A stretch of 36,410 nucleotides of DNA. Source: Rhodococcus sp. HM1 (GTDB taxonomy: Bacteria > Actinomycetota > Actinomycetes > Mycobacteriales > Mycobacteriaceae). Below the pieces are notes generated by a model. It saw only the letters and a program-made list of their open reading frames with translations. It searched no databases and was not told the DNA's origin. Numbering within the stretch: position 1 is the first letter of the stretch; every line of letters starts with the position of its first letter. The stretch covers positions 1-36,410 of the forward strand of contig NZ_JALPTB010000066.1 in the NCBI RefSeq assembly GCF_023218075.1, read 5' to 3'. This document shows positions 1-7,341 of this stretch, piece by piece. A program made the position numbers and the translations under genes.

Positions 1-115
1 TCACCAGGCCGCGCCGACCGACCGAGGTACCCGCTCCACCACCACCGCCACCGCACCCCGCTACACCCACAAAACCGCAGGTCAGAGCCCAAAAACGTGT
101 GACCATCGCCACCAT

Positions 116-171
116 AAAAACACCAAAAAAGACTCAGAAAGACATCAAAAAATCATCAAAACAGATGTAAA
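116..171. other. Phased A-tracts (predicted curved DNA) upstream of the DUF4192 gene
   Basis: A-runs lie at 116-120, 125-130, 138-140, 147-152, 158-161 and 169-171. Their centres are about 9.5-11.5 bp apart, close to one helical turn, which is the classic arrangement for intrinsic curvature. The rest of the window is strongly GC-rich, so the tract stands out. It ends at the start of the DUF4192 gene and could be part of its promoter, or of an origin or transfer origin if the window ends join in a circle. Nothing coding was seen in 1-179. Confidence 0.6.
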
Positions 172-179
172 CTTGAGTC

Positions 180-1184
180 ATGAACAACAACGAGAACGCC
201 CCCGTTACCCGCCTCAACCTCGCCCAGTTCGTCGAGAGCATCCCGGCCTTCCTTGGAATGGTCCCGAACGAGTCCCTGGTCATCGCCCTGTTCGACCCCG
301 CGGGTAAGACTGGCCCCTTCGCCCGCCTCGACCACGACAACGCCACTGCCGTTGTCGCTCTTGACAAGCTCATGGCCGCGGCCGAGGGCGCCGACTTCAA
401 CGCCACCATCGTCGCCCTGGTCAGTGCCCACCCCGACGGCGACACCGCCGAGGAAACCCTTCTCGCCGCCACCCGCCACGCCCACACCCTCGGTTTGGCC
501 GTGCCCATCGCTACCGTCCTGCCCGAGTACGCCGCCGGTGAGACGTTCTTCAACTTCCCCAGCGCCGAGTCCGGCGAGCTTGGCGACATCCTCACGAGCA
601 CCGTCGCCGTCATCAACGCCGTCGATGGACGGGCACCCATCGCCCCCAGCCGCGAAGCCCTCGCCGCAGAAATCGCACCCGTCGAAGAACTCGGCGTACT
701 GTTCGAGCGCCAGTGGGACGCACGCCAGGCCCGCGCCCAGGCTCCCGAGATCACCGACGCCGCGAACCTCGAGACGCTGCGCGAAGCCATCGAAGCGCCC
801 CGCGTGCTGACCTACCCCGAAGCCGTCGCCGTCGCCGTCACCCTCGCCGACAACCCTCGCGCCCGCGACGTCGCCCTGTACTTCTCCCGCAACACCGCAG
901 CCGTCGCCGTCCTCACCGACGCCGCCCGCAAGACGTCCGGCTACGCCCGCTTTGCGATCCTGTCCGTCCTCGCCGCCGCCGCCTACGCCCACGGCTACGG
1001 AGCGCGCGCCGCCGTCGCCCTCGAAGCCATCGAGAACGGAGTCGCCCACGAGACGCAGATCCCCAAGCTGGCCGTGCTCATGCGCCAAGTCGTCGACCAC
1101 GGGATGCACGCCAAGGGCGTGCAAGAAGTGCTCGAGTCCGGCCGCAAGGTACTCCCGGAGTTCGGATTCACCCCCGAGGACTGA
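180..1184 (+). CDS. DUF4192 domain-containing protein
   Basis: This 334-aa protein matches the actinobacterial DUF4192 family along its length. The N-terminus has the family signature: a segment ending in LAQFVESIPAFLGMVPNESL, then a hydrophobic strand LVIALFD and a short RLDHD stretch. The middle and end are Ala/Glu-rich helices. No signal peptide or membrane segment is evident, so it is probably cytoplasmic. The molecular function of DUF4192 is not established; members are common on actinobacterial chromosomes, plasmids and phages. The ATG at 180 follows a weak TTGAG and directly follows a phased A-tract region. A strong hairpin 12 bp after the stop suggests a single-gene transcript. I am confident of the family, not of a role. 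Confidence 0.85.
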   Translation: MNNNENAPVTRLNLAQFVESIPAFLGMVPNESLVIALFDPAGKTGPFARLDHDNATAVVALDKLMAAAEGADFNATIVALVSAHPDGDTAEETLLAATRHAHTLGLAVPIATVLPEYAAGETFFNFPSAESGELGDILTSTVAVINAVDGRAPIAPSREALAAEIAPVEELGVLFERQWDARQARAQAPEITDAANLETLREAIEAPRVLTYPEAVAVAVTLADNPRARDVALYFSRNTAAVAVLTDAARKTSGYARFAILSVLAAAAYAHGYGARAAVALEAIENGVAHETQIPKLAVLMRQVVDHGMHAKGVQEVLESGRKVLPEFGFTPED

Positions 1185-1195
1185 CAACCACTCAA

Positions 1196-1232
1196 GGCGA
1201 TGCCCCGCACCGACCCGGTGCAGGGCATCGCC
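1196..1232 (+). terminator. Strong hairpin after the DUF4192 gene, probable terminator
   Basis: Arms GGCGATGCCC (1196-1205) and GGGCATCGCC (1223-1232) are perfectly complementary. They continue inward, after one mismatch, as GCACC (1207-1211) and GGTGC (1217-1221). The loop is GACCC. There is no clear T-run, which is usual for actinobacterial terminators. Confidence 0.6.
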
Positions 1233-1278
1233 CTATCTCCACCACCACAGAACCCGACCGCGCCGCCCGCAGGGCGCA

Positions 1279-1351
1279 GGGCCGAGCTCAGGGCATCGAG
1301 CCCTTCGCTCGGCCCCTCCCGCGAGTCGGGCACGGGCCGCACCACCGTGCC
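1279..1351. repeat. Two further hairpins downstream of the terminator
   Basis: The first hairpin (1279-1315) pairs GGGCCGAG with CTCGGCCC and, inside it, AGGGC (1290-1294) with GCCCT (1300-1304). The second (1329-1351) pairs GGCACGG with CCGTGCC. With the hairpin at 1196-1232, three strong stems sit in about 155 bp between the DUF4192 gene and the next gene. They could be a bidirectional terminator cluster or a structured, DNA-binding or single-strand-active region. Confidence 0.45.
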
Positions 1352-1384
1352 GGGCCGTCGCTACGCCACGGTTCGGGCCGGCCG

Positions 1385-1615
1385 TCAGAGAATGTCCGGC
1401 TTGTCGGCGAAGCAGATGTCGATACCGGACGATCGAGGCACGCCTAGCGCCCGCACCCCGGACACGACAGCCTCGAGCGCCAGATCCGAAATCGGCATCA
1501 CTTCGAGGACCGCATCGAGCAAGGCCGATTCCGCTTCACTGCGCTGCATGCGAGCCCCTAACGTCTCCGAAACCGCCCGCCTAACGCGCCGCGGTCGATT
1601 TTCATCATCCGACAT
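1385..1615 (-). CDS. Small protein of unknown function
   Basis: This is a 76-aa ORF if it starts at the ATG at 1615. A longer ORF begins at 1633, but the residues MSDDEN look like a natural start. It has a basic, polar N-terminus, then a hydrophobic helical segment around LLDAVLEVMPISDLALEAVV and a C-terminus ending FADKPDIL. No domain is recognised, and there is no clear ribosome binding site. It ends just beyond a hairpin cluster and converges on the DUF4192 gene. The call rests on amino-acid composition and a plausible soluble fold, so it could be non-coding. Confidence 0.4.
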   Translation of the reverse strand: MSDDENRPRRVRRAVSETLGARMQRSEAESALLDAVLEVMPISDLALEAVVSGVRALGVPRSSGIDICFADKPDIL

Positions 1616-1668
1616 CCATCGTGGCGGCACCAACCGCCCGTGACAGCCGAGGCACCGTCGCCCATCGG

Positions 1669-2099
1669 CTACCGCAACGTTCCCTGCATCCCGTCGTACA
1701 AGGCCGCATCTATCGCCCGCTGACTCCGACCGTGCTGCAGAACCGCGTCACGCACCGCCCGTGACCTGCGTGCACGTTCGGCACGGTCGGCTCCGAACCA
1801 CAAACGACGGCCGCGCCGCGTCCCTTCCGCCCCATGTCCGCCATGTTCTCGGAGGCCGAAGCGAGCACCATGTGCGCCGCGAACGGATCGCCGTTGCCCG
1901 TGTTGACGCACAACGGATTGTCGCAACGTCGATGCATCGCCACTTCGTCGTCCTCGAGCCCACGACCCAGTTCAACCGCGAGCGCGTAGCGGTGCGGCCG
2001 CACCCCGATCTGCTGACCGCCTCGCGCTATCCAGAACCGTCCGTATCCGTCGTCACCGAGGGCACCGAGGGCACCGAGGGCACCGACCCACAGGTGGCA
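1669..2099 (-). pseudogene. HNH endonuclease remnant, frameshifted
   Basis: Read on the minus strand from 2099, the first frame gives CHLWVGALGALGALGDDGYG, then PHRYALAVELG, RCDNPLCVN, HMVLA and ENMADMGRKGRG. This is the zinc-binding beta-beta-alpha HNH core of phage- and plasmid-type HNH endonucleases. At 1811-1820, a CG-repeat tract, the family reading moves to another frame, which continues RRLWFGADRAERARRSRAV and runs to a stop at 1669. Removing two bases (one extra GC) would join the two halves. The upstream frame also lacks a start codon before the conserved CHLW and is closed by a stop at 2157-2159. A 9-bp unit is expanded inside the reading frame, giving the repeated ALG. This is either a decayed gene or a sequencing error in a GC tract. 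Confidence 0.65.
2054..2086. repeat. Tandem 9-bp repeat, CACCGAGGG x 3.7
   Basis: Three full copies of CACCGAGGG plus CACCGA lie at 2054-2086. The repeat is in frame inside the HNH remnant, where it encodes repeated Gly-Ala-Leu on the minus strand. Slippage expansion in a gene no longer under selection would explain it. Confidence 0.85.
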
Positions 2100-2217
2100 C
2101 GAATCCCCGATCCGGCCCGTACACCACGCTGGAAGAAGCGGGTCCGTTCGATCTCGTCACCCGGTTCCCATCGCACACCGGCACCGCCTCTGACCTCGCG
2201 CCGCTACCGTCGCCGCG

Positions 2218-2673
2218 TCAGGCGCCAGCAGCAGATGCCTTCGCTGTTGCCGTCGACTCCGACGATTCACCGCTGCCCTTTGTCGACGCCTGCGAGCTCG
2301 ACGTCGAATCGCCGGTCTCCTCGACGATCTTCATCAACCGGCGCACCGTCGCCACGTCCAGGTCGACTAGTTCGGCGATCGAGGCCGCGGTCTCACCACG
2401 GCCGGCGACCTGTGCCAGCGACTTGCTCGCCGCAAGTTCAGCGGCCGCCTTCTTCTTCTCGAACTCCTCGGTCACCTTGGCAATCGCCGCGTCGCGACGA
2501 GCGGCCGCCTTGCCGACCTTCTCAAGCGACGCCAACGCCCGCTCGAGGTCCCGCTGATTGTCGCTGATCCGCTTGAGCAGTTCGGCGCGCCGCTCCGAGA
2601 GCTTCGACCTTGCTTGACTACGCGCCGAGACCACCTTCGACTCGTTGTGCACCGCATCCCCCGATCCACTCAC
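2218..2673 (-). CDS. Coiled-coil / helix-turn-helix protein divergent from the relaxase gene
   Basis: This 151-aa protein starts at a GTG (2673) with a good upstream GGAAGGGG. Residues about 15-90 are charged and heptad-like (SERRAELLKRISDNQRDLER, then Ala/Lys/Glu-rich), consistent with a coiled coil. Residues about 95-118 (ETAASIAELVDLDVATVRRL) look like a short helix-turn-helix. The last 30 residues are Ser/Thr/Gly/Ala-rich and probably disordered. No family is recognised. Its position, divergent from the relaxase across a hairpin-bearing 228-bp gap, suggests a relaxosome accessory or regulatory DNA-binding protein; that is inference from context. Confidence 0.7.
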   Translation of the reverse strand: MSGSGDAVHNESKVVSARSQARSKLSERRAELLKRISDNQRDLERALASLEKVGKAAARRDAAIAKVTEEFEKKKAAAELAASKSLAQVAGRGETAASIAELVDLDVATVRRLMKIVEETGDSTSSSQASTKGSGESSESTATAKASAAGA

Positions 2674-2749
2674 CGCGAGACCCCTTCCATCGACAGAAAC
2701 TCACCAGATTCTAACCAGCACACTCGACCACCGCTGTCGCTGCTTTGCA

Positions 2750-2782
2750 GTGGGCTTCGCCCACCGGCTTCGCCGAAACCGG
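2750..2782. other. Paired hairpins upstream of the relaxase, candidate oriT or regulatory region
   Basis: GTGGGC (2750-2755) pairs with GCCCAC (2759-2764) around TTC. Next to it, CGG (2765-2767) and CCG (2773-2775) flank CTTCG, and GGCTTCGCC occurs twice. The pair lies in the 2674-2901 gap between the divergent coiled-coil gene and the relaxase. Transfer origins often lie next to the relaxase and carry short inverted repeats, but no nic sequence is recognised here. The gap must also hold promoters for both genes. Confidence 0.3.
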
Positions 2783-2901
2783 ATCTCACCCGTGCAGGCA
2801 CTTACGCCAGCGTCAAAGGGGACACACCTCTTGCAGTTTCACTGATACTCGGGAATTTTGCTCCCAAGATGCGCGTTCGCACCGCTACGATCGAGCCCGT
2901 G

Positions 2902-5900
2902 ATGACCCTCCACGTCCTGCACGCCGCGGACGGCTACGAGTACCTGACACGTCAGGTAGCCACGGCTGACCGCGAGCGTGAACGTGGAGCAGAACTGACC
3001 GACTACTACACCGCCCACGGCACACCGCCCGGTGAATGGTTCGGCTCAGGAGTCGCCGGTTTGAACAACCTTCTCGACGACATCCACGTCGAGAACGCCG
3101 ACCGGATCTCCGTCGGAAATGTCGTCACCGAGGCGCAAATGAAGGCACTGTTCGGCGAAGGACTCCACCCGAACGCCGACGCGATCATCGACGAACTCAT
3201 CGACCGCGGAGTCCCAGCTGACGACGCAATCCGGCTCGCCCGACTCGGCCGCAAGTTCCCAACATTCAAGAACAACGTCGAACTGTTCGGCCGGCACACC
3301 GCCGAAATCGCCGAATACACCGACACCCACGGACATGCCCCGAGCAAGGACGAATCCGACGCGATTCTCGACCGCATTGCCGGCGGCATGTTCCAGGACA
3401 AGCACGGTCGGCCGGTGGCAAACGACGCCGAATTGCGGAACTGGATCGCCCACGAGAAGGGCAAAGTGCGCCACCCTGTCGCCGGTCATGACCTGGTGTT
3501 CACACCGCCCAAGAGCGTGTCGAGTCTGTGGGCACTGGCGCCGAACGAGACACGCATCGAGATCGAGCGAATCGTCGATGCCACCGTGAAAGACACCCTC
3601 CGGTGGCTCGAAGAGAACGCCTGCTTCACCCGTGTCGGCCGCAACGGCGAGGAGCAGATCGACACCAACGGCTTCGTCGCCACGCTCTACAAGCACTTCG
3701 ATTCCCGCTGCGGTGACCCCAACCTGCACACCCACGCCGTCGTATCGATCAAGACCCAGGCCGCCGAAGACGGCAAGTGGCGCGCCGTCGACGGCTCGAC
3801 CCTGTTCCGCTTCGCTGTCGCCGCCTCGCAGCGATTCAACGCCGAAGTGATGCAGCGCCTCAGCACCGAACTCGGCCTCGAGCTGACCATCCGCGAAGTC
3901 GAACAGGGTAAGCAGCCCATCGTCGAACTGGCCGCAATTCCACCGGAAATGCTTGAGATGTTCAGCTCCCGCCGCACCACGATCGAGTCCCGCTGCGACG
4001 AACTCGTGGCCGAATACCGCGCCAAGTACCAGCGGATGCCCAACGCCAAGACGATGTATCAGCTCTACCAGCAAGCCACCCTCGACACCCGCGAAGGCAA
4101 GGCAGACCCGAAATCCCTGGCCGAAATGCGCGCAGGGTGGCGCGAGAAGGCCGCCGACATCCTCGGCGGCCGCGAGGCCGTCGACCAACTGATCCGCGAT
4201 GCCTTCGCCGCCGAACACACCCCGCAGCCACAGCTTCGTAGCCTCGACGACGATGCCCGAGCAGTGCTCGCCAAACTCGAATCCAAGCGGTCCCGCTGGC
4301 AGCTTCCACACGTTGTCTCCGCTGTCCAGGCGTACCTCGGTGGCGAACAGTTCCCCAGCATCGACGCCTACCGCACTGCCGTCGACCGGCTCACCGACCG
4401 AATAGTGGAGTTGTCGGTGACCACCCCGAGGGCCGAATTGCCTTCCATCCCGAGGTGCCTGCGCCGCCGCAATGGAGACGTCATCCTGTCTCACCACGGC
4501 AGCCACAAGCACAGCTCGCAGCGCATCCTCGACGCCGAAACGATGCTGGTATCGGGCACCAGCGAGCCCACCGTGTTCACCGCCCGCACCGCGACGATCC
4601 ACGATGTCTACGAGGCGATGCGCGCCGAAACCGGGCGCAGTCTCAACGCCGGCCAACGCACCCTGACCGATCACTTTCTGCAATCCGGCGCGCTACTGGC
4701 CGTCGGTGTCGGGCCGGCCGGGACCGGAAAGACCACCAGCATGAAGGCCGTCGTGCAGGCATGGCAGGCCGAAGGCCACAACGTCATCGCCCTCGCACCG
4801 TCCGCCGTCGCCGCCGAAACACTCGGCGAAGGAGTCGGTGTCACCGGCGTGACACTGGCCTCACTGACCTACCCCTGGCGTGGTCTCGTCGGTAGTCGCC
4901 CCGGCACCCTCCCGCCCGGCATCGACATCGCACCGGGCACGATGCTGCTCGTCGACGAAGCATCCCTTGCCTCCACCCTCGACCTCGCCGCCGTCGTTGA
5001 GATCGCCAAGGAACGTGGCGCAGTCGTCCGCCTGCTCGGTGACCCGGCCCAGCTCGATGCTGTGGAAACCGGCGGAATGCTGCGCTATCTTGCCGAGCAC
5101 ACCGACGCCCCCGAACTCAGAACAGTGGTCCGGTTCGGCGACGACACCGCCCAGGCCGACAACTCCCTACTGCTGCGATCCGGCGATTCTGCAGGACTGG
5201 ATCTGATCTACGAACGCGATCTGGTCCGCGAGGGAACCCGAGAAGAAATGATCGGCCAGGCCGTCGAGAACTACCTCCACGACCTCGCCGACGGCAAAGA
5301 ATCCATCGTCATGCTGCCCACCCGCGAGGACGTCACCGCAGCGAACATCCAAGTCCAGGCCGTGCGCCGCCGCGACGGAATCAGCGACGAATCCGCCACC
5401 GTCAGCCTCGCCGACGAACTCACTGCCGGCTGTGGAGACATCGTTCTCACCCGCAGCAACCGCCGCGATCTGAACCCCTCCGGCGGGAAGAAGGCCGGAT
5501 CGTTCGTGCGAAACGGTGACCTGTGGGAAGTGCTCGACGTGCTGCCTGAACGCGGCGCGCTGACCGTCCGGCACCTCGAATACGGCGGCGTCATCACCTT
5601 GCCGGCCGACTACATCAACGCCCATGTGCAGCTCGGCTACGCCTCGACCGTGCACCGCGCCCAGGGCATCACCGTCGACACCGCCCACGCCGTCATCACC
5701 CCCGACATGGACCGCTCCGGCCTGTATGTGGCCGTCACCCGAGCCCGCACCGACAACCGCGTCTACGTCCCGGTCGACGTGCCCGTCGGCCTCGACACCG
5801 AGCGTCCGCACCTGGCAGACAAGAACGTCTCCACCGGCCGGATGCTCCTCGAGGCTGTCGTCGCCACCGACAACAGCCACCGCACCGCCACCGAAGAACT

Positions 5901-7335
5901 CGCCGACCAAGCCGCCCACGCCAGCGATCCCGAGCGACTGCACGAGGCATATTTGGTCGCCCAACGACGCCTGCGCGACAACGCACTCGAAGCCGAGATG
6001 CGCCGCACCCTGCCCGAAAGCATCGCCACCACCGTCGAGGGCACCGAAGGATGGACGCAGCTGCGCCAGGTTCTCGCCGATGCCCACGACCACGGCCACA
6101 GCGCCCGCACCGTCCTCGGCCACGCCCTCGCCGAAGGCCCCCTTACCGGAGCCAAAGACATCGGAGCGGTCCTCGCCCACCGCGCCCGCGCCATCGTCGG
6201 ACAGTTCACCGAACACCCGGTTCTGCCGCCGCTGCCAATCCGCAGCCCACTCGACACCGACGCGGATATGTACTACTTCGCGGTCGAATGCGCCCGCCGC
6301 TACACCGAGGCCACCGACCGCGCCGCGGCCGCCGACACCGGCATCGGTGAGGTCATCCGCCGCTACCGCGACACCTCCGCGCTGCTCGAAACGCAGCGTG
6401 TTCGCACCCTCGCCACCGCCGCACTCGGAGAAGAACTCGGTGCCCGCATCGCCGAGGAAGCCTCCGCACGCCTGCTCGCCCGCCAGCTTCACCGCGCCGC
6501 TGAAGTCGGTGTCGACCCGATCAATCTGCTCACCTGGCACCGTGATCGTCTGGCCGAGAACGACGTCGAGGTTACTGCCGCTGCCCTGCGGGTCGACATG
6601 GCGAAGCCGCTGACCGAGCTGATCGCCCGACGCAATACTGAATGGCTCGAACAGCACGAGGAGACGCTCGCCGAGCACCTGCCGACGCTGGCATTGCAGA
6701 CCCACGACGAACGCGCCCTGACTATTGCCGGCCGCATCGCGCATATCCAGCGTCTCAGCGATTCGAGTGTCGAGGAGATCGTGGCCGACCTTGCAGAGAG
6801 GGCCGGAGCCACCGCCCCGGTGACGGTGTTGCTCGCCGAACTCGACCACATCGCCGCCGACGGCCGGGACTTCACCAACCCCGACGCACCCGAATGGGTC
6901 GTCGCACCGGTGGCCGACGCCGACAACATCGACCCCGAACTCGCCGCCACGATCCGCGAGGACTACCAGGCCATCGCCGAACTACACCGCGACTTCCGCG
7001 ACCAGCTCACGGACGACACCGCCCCGGCATGGGCGCAGGCGACTCTCGGCCCCTGCCCCGAGAATCCCGAGCACGCTGCCCTGTGGCGGGCCACCATCGC
7101 GGATGCGGCTGCTTACCGCAGTACCCATCACGTGACCGGCGAGGACACCCTGGCCGGAGGCCGGCCGAATGACCGCCGCGCTGCACTCGACTGGACCCCC
7201 ATCGAACGGCAGCGGACTCTGCTACTTGAGCAGCAGCAGCGGCAGCACCATGAGAAAGGTTCGCGCCCGACGCTGGACTATCGAGGGCACGAGCGCGAAG
7301 CCCCGCACCCCGAGCAGCGTTCGTGGAGTCGCTGA
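2902..7335 (+). CDS. traA: MobF-family relaxase-helicase (TraA/TrwC-like)
   Basis: This 1477-aa protein would nick the plasmid at oriT, attach to the 5' end and unwind the strand for transfer. The N-terminal TrwC relaxase domain (about 1-400) has candidate catalytic tyrosines at 12, 14, 35 and 36, and the three-histidine metal site as H265 (YKHFDSR) plus H276 and H278 (DPNLHTH). The RecD-like helicase follows, with Walker A GPAGTGKT at 604-611, Walker B LLVDEA near 682-687, TVHRAQG near 916-922 and YVAVTRA near 942-948. The C-terminal 450 residues are helical and variable. The frame is open back to 2614, but homologues begin like MTLHVLHAADGYEYL, so the ATG at 2902 is preferred; it also avoids overlapping the divergent gene. 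A PIN-domain gene follows after 6 bp. Confidence 0.93.
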   Translation: MTLHVLHAADGYEYLTRQVATADRERERGAELTDYYTAHGTPPGEWFGSGVAGLNNLLDDIHVENADRISVGNVVTEAQMKALFGEGLHPNADAIIDELIDRGVPADDAIRLARLGRKFPTFKNNVELFGRHTAEIAEYTDTHGHAPSKDESDAILDRIAGGMFQDKHGRPVANDAELRNWIAHEKGKVRHPVAGHDLVFTPPKSVSSLWALAPNETRIEIERIVDATVKDTLRWLEENACFTRVGRNGEEQIDTNGFVATLYKHFDSRCGDPNLHTHAVVSIKTQAAEDGKWRAVDGSTLFRFAVAASQRFNAEVMQRLSTELGLELTIREVEQGKQPIVELAAIPPEMLEMFSSRRTTIESRCDELVAEYRAKYQRMPNAKTMYQLYQQATLDTREGKADPKSLAEMRAGWREKAADILGGREAVDQLIRDAFAAEHTPQPQLRSLDDDARAVLAKLESKRSRWQLPHVVSAVQAYLGGEQFPSIDAYRTAVDRLTDRIVELSVTTPRAELPSIPRCLRRRNGDVILSHHGSHKHSSQRILDAETMLVSGTSEPTVFTARTATIHDVYEAMRAETGRSLNAGQRTLTDHFLQSGALLAVGVGPAGTGKTTSMKAVVQAWQAEGHNVIALAPSAVAAETLGEGVGVTGVTLASLTYPWRGLVGSRPGTLPPGIDIAPGTMLLVDEASLASTLDLAAVVEIAKERGAVVRLLGDPAQLDAVETGGMLRYLAEHTDAPELRTVVRFGDDTAQADNSLLLRSGDSAGLDLIYERDLVREGTREEMIGQAVENYLHDLADGKESIVMLPTREDVTAANIQVQAVRRRDGISDESATVSLADELTAGCGDIVLTRSNRRDLNPSGGKKAGSFVRNGDLWEVLDVLPERGALTVRHLEYGGVITLPADYINAHVQLGYASTVHRAQGITVDTAHAVITPDMDRSGLYVAVTRARTDNRVYVPVDVPVGLDTERPHLADKNVSTGRMLLEAVVATDNSHRTATEELADQAAHASDPERLHEAYLVAQRRLRDNALEAEMRRTLPESIATTVEGTEGWTQLRQVLADAHDHGHSARTVLGHALAEGPLTGAKDIGAVLAHRARAIVGQFTEHPVLPPLPIRSPLDTDADMYYFAVECARRYTEATDRAAAADTGIGEVIRRYRDTSALLETQRVRTLATAALGEELGARIAEEASARLLARQLHRAAEVGVDPINLLTWHRDRLAENDVEVTAAALRVDMAKPLTELIARRNTEWLEQHEETLAEHLPTLALQTHDERALTIAGRIAHIQRLSDSSVEEIVADLAERAGATAPVTVLLAELDHIAADGRDFTNPDAPEWVVAPVADADNIDPELAATIREDYQAIAELHRDFRDQLTDDTAPAWAQATLGPCPENPEHAALWRATIADAAAYRSTHHVTGEDTLAGGRPNDRRAALDWTPIERQRTLLLEQQQRQHHEKGSRPTLDYRGHEREAPHPEQRSWSR

Positions 7336-7341
7336 CGTACT

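Noticed and set aside
2054..2086. Tandem repeat as a CRISPR or iteron array
   Set aside because: Units are 9 bp without spacers, and they lie in frame inside a decayed HNH gene; simple slippage explains them.
2614..2901. N-terminal extension of the relaxase frame to 2614
   Set aside because: It overlaps the divergent coiled-coil gene, its residues look non-coding, and the family N-terminus begins at the ATG at 2902.
3046..6849. Long minus-strand ORFs (545 and 560 aa) opposite the relaxase gene
   Set aside because: They are mirror frames of a high-GC gene with strong third-position bias, have low-complexity Gly/Val/Asp composition and no recognisable domain.
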